Positions 31,893 through 41,900 of a DNA stretch of 64,000 bases are shown piece by piece. The number at the start of each line of letters is the position of its first letter. Within the stretch, counting starts at the first letter, position 1. A program made the position numbers and the translations under genes. The stretch spans positions 32,552,001 to 32,616,000 of the forward strand of contig NC_079883.1 in assembly GCF_029227915.1 (NCBI RefSeq), given 5' to 3'. The DNA comes from Hydractinia symbiolongicarpus (taxonomy: Eukaryota; Cnidaria; Hydrozoa; Anthoathecata; Hydractiniidae). The notes beneath the pieces were generated by a model. That model made no database searches and had not been told where the DNA came from. It saw only the letters and a list, made by a program, of their open reading frames with translations.

Positions 31893-33198
31893 CCATAATT
31901 TCACCGTTTTGAATATTTAATTGAGCATCCATGATTAGATATATGTAGGCGTTTAAGGATCCCGCGGTTTCGGCCGTCTTTTCAACTTGCAGTGTGATCC
32001 CCTCGCTCGCATTTTCAATCCGTCGGCCGGTCCCGTGCAGTGAGTTTTCATCTATGGTTCTGAAATCCAGCCATAGAGCATATTTCGTGGTTAGGTAGTC
32101 CGCGACCTTCACATCATGTAGTTGCAGATGTTTCTGTATTTCACCGGCGTTGCTGTCCTTTTGCTTGCCCTCTGCGAAATACTTGCATATTTCACCATAA
32201 TGCTCAAACGGTTGCATCCCCTGAGCGAAAAGTTGGTTAGGCTTACCCTCAACTATGGCGGATACCTTTTTGATCTTAGGATTGTAGAACCTACCGGTAT
32301 CTCGTTTGTAAGCTTTCTCTTCCTCAAACAGAACCAATATACCCTTCAGGGACTTGCACGGTGTATTGAATGACCAATTCCACGTTGTGTTTGACTTATC
32401 CACCCTAATTTGTCTATGTCTCAGAAATCTGTCATAGAGTACGGCCATGTTTTGGTATTCATTTGAAATGAATCTGGCGAGTGTGGGTTGTGTCACAATC
32501 TCATATTCGAGAGATATGTTGGAGATTTTGTATTTAGCATCCGGCGCGGGTGCCGATGTGGCACCGGAAGGTTTGGTTGGTGTTGATAATACTACCCTGT
32601 CATAATTGTTGAATTTTATCTCATAACACAGCCTATTACCTAATCCGGCCTGATAATAAGGGATCGTGCTATCTAACATTTCAAAATCTAGTGGTATGGT
32701 GAACTTGTTTTTGTATGCATCATAAATAGCTTTGTCCGCTACCTCTGATGCGTCTTTATCCGCGGCTCCAACTCTCAGTTTCATACAGTTTTCTGTACAC
32801 CCTTCATCAAAGATGATACCTTGTCTTATTGCATTTCTTTTTTCGGACTTGGTTAGCCATAAATCTCTGTAGCACCCGAAAAGATCAAAGTCATCAATGC
32901 TCAGAATCTCGGTACCCTCGAACTTGATAGCTAGCTTTTTAACAATTGCCCTCCCTATGTTAGAGACCAATGTTCTCTTCGTGTCGACTATTGACTCGAG
33001 TTCAACGTCGAAACTTATTTTCGAAGTACCAGGAACAATGACATCATCGTTACCTAAATTAGGGAACCTAATCAGGAGTAACTGGTTCTGATCAATCTCA
33101 CTTGGGTTGTGAGTGACAATTACTTTTTGATGCGTTCCTTTTACGCCATGTGCGATCCTAAGTGAACGCTCTGGGTTTAACTTTTTCCCGTATTCCAT
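31879..33198 (-). CDS. MCP: Major capsid protein (double jelly-roll), 439 aa
   Basis: Position next to the packaging ATPase, length and overall beta-rich sequence match Polinton major capsid proteins (the PY protein), which form the virion shell as trimers of double jelly-rolls. Recognisable stretches are the N-terminal region (about 40-110: PNLGNDDVIVPGTSKISFDVEL), a GLGNRLCYEIKFN segment before mid-protein, and YDRFLRHRQIRVDKSNTTWNW. The frame is intact. The ATPase frame begins inside or just after its stop. The penton-like gene is 55 bp upstream on the same strand. The assignment rests on recalled family resemblance and context. Confidence 0.85.
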   Translation of the reverse strand: MEYGKKLNPERSLRIAHGVKGTHQKVIVTHNPSEIDQNQLLLIRFPNLGNDDVIVPGTSKISFDVELESIVDTKRTLVSNIGRAIVKKLAIKFEGTEILSIDDFDLFGCYRDLWLTKSEKRNAIRQGIIFDEGCTENCMKLRVGAADKDASEVADKAIYDAYKNKFTIPLDFEMLDSTIPYYQAGLGNRLCYEIKFNNYDRVVLSTPTKPSGATSAPAPDAKYKISNISLEYEIVTQPTLARFISNEYQNMAVLYDRFLRHRQIRVDKSNTTWNWSFNTPCKSLKGILVLFEEEKAYKRDTGRFYNPKIKKVSAIVEGKPNQLFAQGMQPFEHYGEICKYFAEGKQKDSNAGEIQKHLQLHDVKVADYLTTKYALWLDFRTIDENSLHGTGRRIENASEGITLQVEKTAETAGSLNAYIYLIMDAQLNIQNGEIMDVLY

Positions 33199-33253
33199 GC
33201 TATTCCATATTACTTTTATTTTATTTTACTTTAATTCGGTTAATGCTACGGTA

Positions 33254-33817
33254 TCATCTGTACGCCGTATCTCTTATGTGAATGGTAACTGTTGTCTTCA
33301 TACCACCCCATAACACCTTACCATCCTGACCTGTGACTCTCATGGTAAGTGATTGAAGTAAACCTTTCTTTAGTTTCTTATATTGCGGATTTTTCGGTTC
33401 AATATATGTAAAATCACCACCATACTCGGATATATGATATGTCATCAGGTTGTTGCTATATTCACCATCTTTAAGATTTAACGAGTTATCCAATTCATTA
33501 AGATTAAAATGTAGTTCCGTTACACCCTCCATATTGAATATTTTACTCAACTTAGAGTTTCTAGCTAGTTGTGTTGATTTTACATCACCTCTCACGATTG
33601 AATTCAACTCCCTACCCGTGTAGTGCTGACCCTGTTGTAACCTAACCGTGGTAACTCCATCGGCCAAGGGTATATCTATTGGAGCTGTAGCTACATATGT
33701 GACATTATCTGAAAACGTCTCCACGATCGCAACCTCCTTTGTACCATGTGAGTTGTCTATCGGTTGATACAAATAGATTTTCTTCTCGCTATTTACGTCC
33801 TTTATTGTGATATACAT
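33254..33817 (-). CDS. Probable minor capsid (penton) protein, 187 aa
   Basis: A predominantly beta-type sequence directly upstream of the major capsid gene, where Polintons carry the single-jelly-roll minor capsid protein (PX). No membrane segment or enzyme motif. The C-terminal strand-like end (GGMKTTVTIHIRD) is of a type I recall from Polinton minor capsid proteins. The fold itself cannot be proved from sequence by eye. It is divergent from the 393-aa gene across a 38-bp bidirectional promoter. Confidence 0.65.
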   Translation of the reverse strand: MYITIKDVNSEKKIYLYQPIDNSHGTKEVAIVETFSDNVTYVATAPIDIPLADGVTTVRLQQGQHYTGRELNSIVRGDVKSTQLARNSKLSKIFNMEGVTELHFNLNELDNSLNLKDGEYSNNLMTYHISEYGGDFTYIEPKNPQYKKLKKGLLQSLTMRVTGQDGKVLWGGMKTTVTIHIRDTAYR

Positions 33818-33855
33818 TATTATATTAGAGATTGTGAATATATTTAAATCAAAGA
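33818..33855. promoter_or_regulatory. 38-bp bidirectional promoter
   Basis: The AT-rich interval between divergent start codons contains 'tattatattag' and 'tttaaat', in the same order as in the 39-bp divergent interval at 27909-27947. Confidence 0.6.
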
Positions 33856-35037
33856 ATGGATGACATTTTCAGATATAACCCGAATGCGGCATATAAGCCA
33901 AATGGGGGGCGGGATCTTCAAATATTGAGCGCTAGGGATCTGTACAAACAGGCCATTATTGTGTCTGAAAGTGGCTCTTTCCCCGCTTCCTTTCCTAATA
34001 TTTTTACCAATTATGAACTTAGTCATAACGCGCAACGTATGAGAATTTGGAATGAGCAACCTTTTAGATTATGGCAAACCCAGCTAAATTTCGCCACTTG
34101 GTGCGCTTCAAGTGCCTGTGGGGTAAGTTCGGAACACCTGAAGGATGGTAGATCTATGGTCAGGTCAATATATCGTTTTCATGTGTATTATCACATTAGG
34201 CGAATCATTAAGCGCCTACAGACACCTCTACCCTTTGAGGATAGCTTCAATCGATACGACAATCCCTATTCAAATGAGGAGTTTTTAAAAATCTGCGGCG
34301 ATTATGGAGTTGATCCCAACCCCATGAAATACAGGGGTCAGAACTTTTTCAGCTCATATCAAAAAAGACGTAAAGAATATCCGACTCCGGGGTTAAGTTA
34401 TTTCACAAACGACTCCATGACGCGGTGGATTGTGGAAAAATCCGATGGATTTACAAAAACGGGCCTTGTGAAGATCTCGAGCAGTGTCAGGGCCTATGCA
34501 TATCTTGTTCTTAGTTCTCAAGCCTCAGCGCGATCCTCCATCCTCGGTAATGATTCAAGTGCTCTGACCGCTCAAAGAGTTTTTATGAATAACCTTGAGG
34601 ATATTGTTAACCGTAGGGTTGATATTCAGGAGGACATTAAACGTTATCAGGATACGTTAAACTACGCTTCAAGTAAGGTTGATTATTCGGTTGGACAAGG
34701 TATTTATATGTTACCTAGTGACATGAATCTCAGAATTAAGACAGGGGTGGTGGGTTACAACAACAAGATTTTGATATCTGGTGAAGATCTGACCGTTGGT
34801 AATAATCGAAAGGTCAATGTTACCGAATCACATAAGATAACTAAAAAGAAGCCGGTAACACCCGATCATCCTGATATCCATCCTGATAAACACATTACCG
34901 TACACCACGTGGATACTACAGATAAACACATTACTGCACCTTACCACAAAGATACTCCTCCTACACACGAAGATGAGAAGATCGCTCTTGTGATTGTTAT
35001 GACAACAGGTTATTTCATATGGTATTTGTTTAGATAA
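33856..35037 (+). CDS. Conserved Polinton protein with C-terminal membrane anchor, 393 aa
   Basis: Segments ELSHNAQRMRIWNEQPFRLW, NFATWCASSACGVS, DIQEDIKRYQDTLNYASSKV and GIYMLPSDMNLRI are of a kind I recall as highly conserved in Polintons of cnidarians and other invertebrates, but no function is known to me. The tail from about 330 is rich in His, Asp, Lys and Pro with loosely repeated DKHIT units, followed by a membrane helix at about 376-392. Expected to be a virion or assembly protein by conservation and by divergence from the minor capsid gene. Frame intact; ATG at 33856. No clear 3' hairpin follows. Confidence 0.82.
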   Translation: MDDIFRYNPNAAYKPNGGRDLQILSARDLYKQAIIVSESGSFPASFPNIFTNYELSHNAQRMRIWNEQPFRLWQTQLNFATWCASSACGVSSEHLKDGRSMVRSIYRFHVYYHIRRIIKRLQTPLPFEDSFNRYDNPYSNEEFLKICGDYGVDPNPMKYRGQNFFSSYQKRRKEYPTPGLSYFTNDSMTRWIVEKSDGFTKTGLVKISSSVRAYAYLVLSSQASARSSILGNDSSALTAQRVFMNNLEDIVNRRVDIQEDIKRYQDTLNYASSKVDYSVGQGIYMLPSDMNLRIKTGVVGYNNKILISGEDLTVGNNRKVNVTESHKITKKKPVTPDHPDIHPDKHITVHHVDTTDKHITAPYHKDTPPTHEDEKIALVIVMTTGYFIWYLFR

Positions 35038-35293
35038 AGAATGACGTCAATTAAATGTCAATCAAGCCAGAATAACAATAGAGAAACAATGCATTCCTTA
35101 CATACCAAATATCCTTAGCAACGGCTACTTTCGTTTTGACTTTTTTCTTATGTAAACAACTTTCTGGTATGTAAAATATGTAAAATCCTATTGTTATAAG
35201 CGTTTGATTGACAGATGGTAGATAACAAAAAACTGCTTGCGTGTTGTTATTTATAAAGTGGTATAAAGAGATGTAATCGTGAATATAAACACA
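35038..35293 (+). promoter_or_regulatory. Upstream region of right-end small gene
   Basis: 256 bp with no supported gene. TATA-like 'ttatttataaag' lies about 35-45 bp before the ATG at 35294. A 10-bp inverted repeat, TGTCAATCAA (35056-35065) and TTGATTGACA (35204-35213), brackets much of it. A 95-aa minus-strand frame here overlaps the next gene and shows no family features. Confidence 0.45.
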
Positions 35294-35629
35294 ATGGCTT
35301 TTCCAACAGTTGAAGAATTTGAACAAAACATAGAACAAGTTACTCCGATCATAAAGTGGCGAGAGCTGCCTAAAAACGATATTTACCTTGTTAAATATGT
35401 GAAAGAGATGGAAATATCAAGACCTGGTGCTCTTTCTGAAAAATCTATGTATGCGGAGGTTCAAGATAGAATGGGAAATAAATATAAGACATGGTTGCCC
35501 GCAAGACTTTGTGATGAATTAAAGGATTATAGTTTCAAGGGTGATGCCTTTGTCAGATCAAATGGTCTCAAACAATCCCAAAATAATCATCAAAATCAAT
35601 TCTTCAGTTATGACATTATGTGGCGCTAA
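35294..35629 (+). CDS. Small right-end protein, 111 aa (function unknown)
   Basis: The frame is open from a GTG at 35279, but the ATG at 35294 in the context acaATGG is the better start. The protein is hydrophilic with a beta-like core (IIKWRELPKNDIYLVKYVKEME ... YAEVQDRMGNKYKTWLPARLCDEL). This pattern reminds me of small proteins with W-(R)-L...Y-(L/R)-V and K-W-P segments found beside Polinton genes, possibly of OB-fold, nucleic-acid-binding type; that is a guess. A hairpin like the integrase hairpin follows 19 nt after the stop, next to the right TIR. Confidence 0.7.
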   Translation: MAFPTVEEFEQNIEQVTPIIKWRELPKNDIYLVKYVKEMEISRPGALSEKSMYAEVQDRMGNKYKTWLPARLCDELKDYSFKGDAFVRSNGLKQSQNNHQNQFFSYDIMWR

Positions 35630-35648
35630 ACCTTGCAATGTTGCAATC

Positions 35649-35673
35649 ATCTTTACTTGTTTCTGGTAAAGAT
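35649..35673 (+). terminator. 3'-end hairpin of right-end small gene
   Basis: ATCTTTAC pairs with GTAAAGAT, plus a T-G wobble, around a TGTTTCT loop. It is nearly the same as the integrase hairpin at 26632-26656. Its last two bases are the first two of the right TIR. Confidence 0.7.
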
Positions 35674-35911
35674 AGACACACATAACACTATAAATTATAA
35701 GGCACGACAGAGGAGGGTGGGTAGGGACCCATGGGGAGGGGAGGGGGCCCGGGGGACACGGCGGGGGTTGGGGCGGATCCGGACATTCGTAGGTGCTAAC
35801 GGATTTTATAGACTCTTCTATCGTTGATTTGACGTGGATGATCCATAATTTGACGTGGAATGGTAAAGTGCCAACGGGGGTCTGTCCTAACATCCGCCTT
35901 TTCCTATCTCT
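35672..35911 (-). repeat. Right terminal inverted repeat (240 bp)
   Basis: Inverted copy of 19727-19966 with one mismatch found (35712). The plus strand has dense G-runs, including four within 35715-35736 and more to 35773, a G-quadruplex-type pattern. It ends ...CCTATCTCT and is followed by ATTGT. Confidence 0.97.
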
Positions 35912-35916
35912 ATTGT
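35912..35916. repeat. Target site duplication, right (ATTGT)
   Basis: Matches 19722-19726. The satellite resumes with 'ctcctttatcac' exactly where the left flank left off. Confidence 0.85.
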
Positions 35917-38900
35917 CTCCTTTATCACATTTATCAGGTGACAGTCCAAAGTTAGTTCATTTAAGTCCCACAGTCAATCGTTTTATAGTTAAAAGCGATG
36001 CAACTTAGTAATATTAGAAAAATATCGCTAAATACATGTTGGTACGAATATGTGAGCCAACCGTTGTAACTCAAACGGATTGACACCGTTAGAAAGTCAA
36101 AGAAGTGTAGTTTTTGAATCTGTCGCTATTTCTTCAGCGTGCGATAACGGATAGGATTGGTCCCACAGTAAAGAACGACTCATTTATCTAAATTTTTAAA
36201 TGAAGCGCTACCACAGCGGCCAGTGTAATCGCTGAGTTCCGGCAATCACGTCAAATTAAGAAGAATGTTTTTTTTTCGAGTCCAATTGTCTCATTTTTCA
36301 CATTTATTAGGTCACAGTCCAAAGTTAGTTCAATTAAGTCCCACAGTCAATCGTTTCATTGTCAAAAGCGATGCAACCTAATAATATTAAAACAATATCG
36401 CTAAATACATGTTGGTACGAATATGGGACACAACCTTTGAAACTAAAACGGACTGACACCGTTAGAAAGTCAATGAAATGTAGTTTTTGAAACTGTCGCT
36501 ATTTCCTCAGCAGTAAAGAACGACTCATTTATCTTTATTCTTAAGTGAAGCGCTACCACAGAGCCCAGTGTAATCGCTGAGTTTCCGCAATCATGTCAAA
36601 TTATGAAGAATGTTATTTCTTGGAGTCAAATTGTCTCCTTTATCACATTTATCAGGTGACAGTCCAAAGTTAGTTCAATTAAGTCCCACAGTCAATCGTT
36701 TTATAGTTAAAAGCGATGCAACCTAGTAATATTAGAAAAATATCGCTAAATACATGTTGGTACTTATTTGTGACCAAACTGTTGTAACTGAAATGGACTG
36801 ACACCGTTAGAAAGTCATGGAAATGTAGTTTTTGAAACTGTCGCTATTTCTTCAGCGCGCGATAACGGATAGGATTGGTCCCACAGTAAAAAATGACTTA
36901 TTTATCTAAACTCTTAAATGAAGCGCTACCACAGCGGCCAGTGTAATCGCTGAGTTCCGGCAATCACGTCAAATTAAGAAGAATGTTTTTTTTTCGAGTC
37001 CAATTGTCTCATTTTTCACATTTATCAGGTCACAGTCCAAAGTTAGTTCAATTAAGTCCCACAGTCAATCGTTTTATTGTCAAAAGCGATGCAACCTAAT
37101 AATATTAAAACAATATCGCTAAATACATGTTGGTAGGAATATGGGACACAACCTTTGAAACTAAAACGGACTGACACCGTTAGAAAGTCAATGAAATGTA
37201 GTTTTTGAAACTGTCGCTATTTCCTCAGCAGTAAAGAACGACTCATTTATCTTAATTCTTAAATGAAGCGATACCACAGAGCCCAGTATAATCGCTGAGT
37301 TTCCGCAATCATGTCAAATTATGAAGAATGTTATTTCTTGGAGTCAAATTGTCTCCTTTATCACATTTATCAGGTGACAGTCCAAAGTTAGTTCAATTAA
37401 GTCCCACAGTCAATCGTTTTATAGTTAAAAGCGATGCAACTTAGTAATATTAGAAAAATATCGCTAAATACATGTTGGTACGAATATGTGAGACAACCGT
37501 TGTAACTCAAACGGATTGACACCGTTAGAAAGTCAAAGAAGTGTAGTTTTTGAATCTGTCGCTATTTCTTCAGCGTGCAATAACGGATAGGATTGGTCCC
37601 ACAGTAAAGAACGACTCATTTATCTAAATTTTTAAATGAAGCGCTACCACAGAGCCCAGTGTAATCGCTGAGTTTCCGCAATCATGTCAAATTATGAAGA
37701 ATGTTATTTCTTGGAGTCCAATTGTCTCATTTTTCACATTTATCAGATCATAGTCCAAAGTTAGTTCAATTAAGTCCCACAGCCAATCGTTTCACTGTTA
37801 AAAGCGATGCAACCTAGTAATATCAGAAAAATATCGCTAAATACATGTTGGTACGAATATGTGACCGAACTGTTGAGACTCAAACGAACTGACACCGTTA
37901 GAAAATCAATTAAATGTAGTTTTTGACACTGTCGCTATTTCTTCAGCGCGCGATAACGGTTAGGTTTGGTCTTACAGTAAAAAATGACTTTTTTATCTAA
38001 ATTTTTAAATGAAGCGCTACCACAGCGCCCAGTATAATCGCTGATTTTCGGCAATCACGTCAAATTAGGAAGAATGTTTTTTCTTGGAATCCAATTTTCT
38101 CATTTATCACATTTACCAGGTCACAGTGGAAAGTTAGTTCAATTAAGTCTCACAGTCAATCGTTTCATTGTTAAAGGCGATGCAACCTAGTAATCTCCGA
38201 AAATTATCGCTAAATACATGTTGGTACCAATAAGTGACCCAACCGTTGTAACTCAAACGGAATGAAACCGTTAGAAAGTCAATGAAATGTAGTTTTTGAA
38301 ATTGTCGCTATTTCTTCAGCGCGCGATAACGGCTAAGATTGGTCGCACATTAAAAAAATGACTTGCTAATCAAAATTTTTAAATGAAGCGCTACCACAGC
38401 GCCCAGTGTAATCGCTAAGTTCCGGCAATCATGTCAAATTAAGAAGAATGTTATTTCTTGGAGTCCAATTTTCTTATTTATCACATTTATCAGGTTACAG
38501 TACAAAGTTAGTTCAACTAAGTTCTACAGTCAATCGTTGTTAAAGGCGATGCAACCTAGTAATATCAGATAATTATCGCTAAATACATGTTGGTACGAAT
38601 ATTTGACCCAACCGTTGAAACTCAACCGGACTGACACCGTTAGAAAGTCAATGAAATGTAGTTCTTGAAGCTGTCGCTATTTCTTTAGCGTGCCATAACG
38701 GCTAGGATTGGGCCCACAATAAAAAAATGACTTTTTTTATCTTAATTCATAAATGAAACGCTACCAGAGAGTCCAGTGTAATCGCTGAGTTCCGGCAATC
38801 ACGTCAAATTTAGAAGAATGTTTTTTCTTCGAGTCCAATTGTCTCATTTTTTCACATTTATCAGGTCACAGTCCAAAGTTAGTTCAATTAAGTCCCACAG

Positions 38901-41900
38901 TCAATCGTTTCATAGTTAAAAGCGATGCAACTTAGTAATATTAGAAAAACATCGCTAAATACATGTTGCTACGAATATTTGACCCAACCGTTGAAACTCA
39001 ACCGGACTGACACCGTTAGAAAGTCAATGAAATGTAGTTCTTGAAACTGTCGCTATTTCTTTAGCGCACGATAACGGATAGGATTGGTTTCACAGTAAAG
39101 AATGACTTATTTATCTAAACTCTTAAATGAAGCGCGACCACAGCGGCCAGTGTAATTGCTGAGTTCCGGCAATCACGTCAAATTAAGAAGAATGTTTTTT
39201 CTTCGAGTCCAATTGTCTCATTTTTCACATTTATCAGGTCACAGTCCAAAGTTAGTTCAATTAAGTCCCACAGTCAATCGTTTCATTGTCAAAAGCGATG
39301 CAACATAGTAATATCAAAAAAATATCGCTAAATACATGTTGGTACGAATATGTGACACAACTGTTGAAACTTAAACGGACTGACACCGTTAGAAAGTCAA
39401 TGAAATGTAGTTTTTGAAACTGTCGCTATTTCCTCAGCGCGCGATAACGTCTAGGATTGGTCCCACAATAAAAAAATGACTTTTTTTATCTTAATTCTTA
39501 AATAAAGCGCTACCACAGAGACCAGTGTAATCGCTGAGTTTCCGCAATCATGTCAAATTATGAAGAATGTTATTTCTTGGAGTCAAATTGTCGCCTTTAT
39601 CACATTTATCAGGTGACAGTCCAAAGTTAGTTCAATTAAGTCCCACAGTCAATTGTTTTATAGTTAAAAGCGATGCAACCTAGTAATATTAGAAAAACAT
39701 CGCTAAATACATGTTGGTACGAATATGTGACCCAACCGTTGTAACTCAAACGGATTGACACCGTTAGAAAGTCAAAGAAGTGTAATTTTTGAAACTGTCG
39801 CTATTTCTTCAGAGTGCGATAACGGATAGGATTGGTCCCACAGTAAAAAACGACTCATTTATCCAAATTTTTAAATGAAGCGCTACCACAGAGCACAGTG
39901 TAATCGCTGAGTTTCCGCAATCATGTCAAATTATGAAGAATGTTATTTCTTGGAGTCCAATTGTCTCATTTTTCACATTTATCAGGTCACAGTCCAAAGT
40001 TAGTTCAATTAAGTCCCACAGCCAATCGTTTCACTGTTAAAAGCGATGCAACCTAGTAATATCAGATAAATATCGCTAAATACATGTTGGTACGAATATG
40101 TGACCGAACCGTTGAAACTCAAACGGACTGACACTGGTAGAAAATCAATTAAATGTAGTTTTTGACACTGTCGCTATTTCTTCAGCGCGCGATAACGGCT
40201 AGGTTTGGTCCCACAGTAAAAAATGACTTTTTTATCTAAATTTTTAAATGAAGCGCTACCACAGCGCCCAGTATAATCGCTGATTTTCGGCAATCACGTC
40301 AAATTAAGAAGAATGTTTTTTCTTCGAATCCAATTTTCTCATTTATCACATTTATCAGGTCACAGTGGAAAGTTAGTTCAATTAAGTCTCACAGTCAATC
40401 GTTTCATTGTTAAAAGCGATGCAACCTAGTAATCTCCGAAAATTATCGCTAAATACATATTGGTACCAATAAGTGACACAACCGTTGTAACTCAAACGGA
40501 ATGAAACCGTTAGAAAGACAATGAAATGTAGTTTCTTAAATTGTCGCTATTTCTTCAGCGCGCGATAACGGCTAAGATTGGTCGCACATTAAAAAAATGA
40601 CTTGCTAATCAAAATTTTTAATTGAAGCGCTACCACAGCGCCCAGTGTAATCGCTAAGTTCCGGCAATCATGTCAAATTAAGAAGAATGTTATTTCTTGG
40701 AGTCCAATTTTCTTATTTATCACATTTATCAGGTTACAGTAAAAGTTAGTTCAACTAAGTTCTACAGTCAATCGTTGTTAAAGGAGATGCAACCTAGTAA
40801 TACCAGAAAAGTATCAAGAAACACATGTTGGTACGAATATGTGACTCAACCGTTGTAACTCAAACGGATTGATACTTTTAGAAAGTCTATGAAATGTAGT
40901 TTTTGAAACTGTCGCTATTTTTTCAGCGCGCAATAAGGGCTGGGATTGGTCCCACAGTAAAGAATGACTTATTTACCTAAACTTTTAAATGAAGCCCTAC
41001 CACAGCGCCCAGTGTAATCGCTGAGTTCCAGCAATCACGTCAAATTAAGAAGAATGTTATTTCTTGGAGTCCAATTGTCTCATTTGTCACATTTATTAGG
41101 TGACAGTCAAAAGTTAGTTCAATTAAGTCCCACAGTCAATCGTTTCAATGTTAAAAGCGATGCAACCTACTAATATCAGAATAATATCAAGAAATACATG
41201 TTGGTACGAATATGTGACCCAACCGTTGTAACTCAAACGGATTGATACTTTTAAAAAGTCTATGAAATGTAGTTTTTGAAACTGTCGCCATTTCTTTAGC
41301 GCCAATAACGGCTAGGATTGGTCCCACAGTAAAGAATGACTTATTTATCTAAACTTTTAAATGAAGCGCTGCCACAGCGCCCTCTGTAATCGCTGAGTTC
41401 CTGCAACCATGTCAAATTAAGAAGAATGTTATTTCTTGGAGTCCAATTTTCTCATTGATTACATTTATCAGGTTACAGTCCAAAGTTAGTTCAATTAAGT
41501 CCTACAGTCAATCGTTTCATTGTTAAAAGCGATGCAACCTAGTAATACCAGAACAATATCAAGAAATACATGTTGGTACGAATATGTGACCCAACCGTTG
41601 TCACTCAAACGGATTGATACTTTTAGAAAGTCTATGAAATGTAGTTTTTGAAACTTTCGCTATTTCTTCAGCGCGCGATAACGGATAGGATTGGTCCCAC
41701 AGTAAAAAAATGACTTTTTTATCTAAATTTTTAAATAAAGCGCTACCACAGCGCCCAGTATAATCGCTGATTTTCGGCAATCACGTCAAATTAAGAAGAA
41801 TGTTTTTTCTTGGAATCCAATTTTCTCATTTATCACATTTATCAGGTCACAGTGGAAAGTTAGTTCAATTAAGTCTCACAGTCAATCGTTTCATTGTTAA

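Larger units (their letters stand above)
19727..35911. mobile_element. Complete Polinton/Maverick element
   Basis: A 16,185-bp self-synthesising DNA transposon with virus-type genes. It is bounded by 240-bp TIRs starting AG and ending CT, with flanking ATTGT duplications inside a satellite monomer. It encodes protein-primed PolB, a DD35E integrase, a packaging ATPase, a double-jelly-roll major capsid protein and a probable minor capsid protein, the hallmark set of Polintons. It also carries several conserved small proteins and a RING/SAP accessory block. Size is typical (about 15-20 kb). Intact PolB, integrase and capsid frames and one TIR mismatch indicate a recent insertion. Lesions or gaps: an in-frame TAG in the ATPase, and no recognisable adenovirus-type protease. 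Confidence 0.97.

Noticed and set aside
35051-35338. 95-aa minus-strand open frame
   Set aside because: Overlaps the start of the better-supported plus-strand gene, has low-complexity hydrophobic and aromatic content, no family resemblance and no 3' hairpin.
35558-35893. Open frames within the TIRs (also 19685-19996 and 35633-35827)
   Set aside because: They appear at both ends simply because the TIRs are inverted copies. They run across the element boundary or the ends of real genes.
41123-41305. 60-codon frame recurring at 41123, 43368, 61490 and 63726
   Set aside because: It is one stretch of satellite monomer in which stops happen to be absent; its spacing follows the repeat, not genes.
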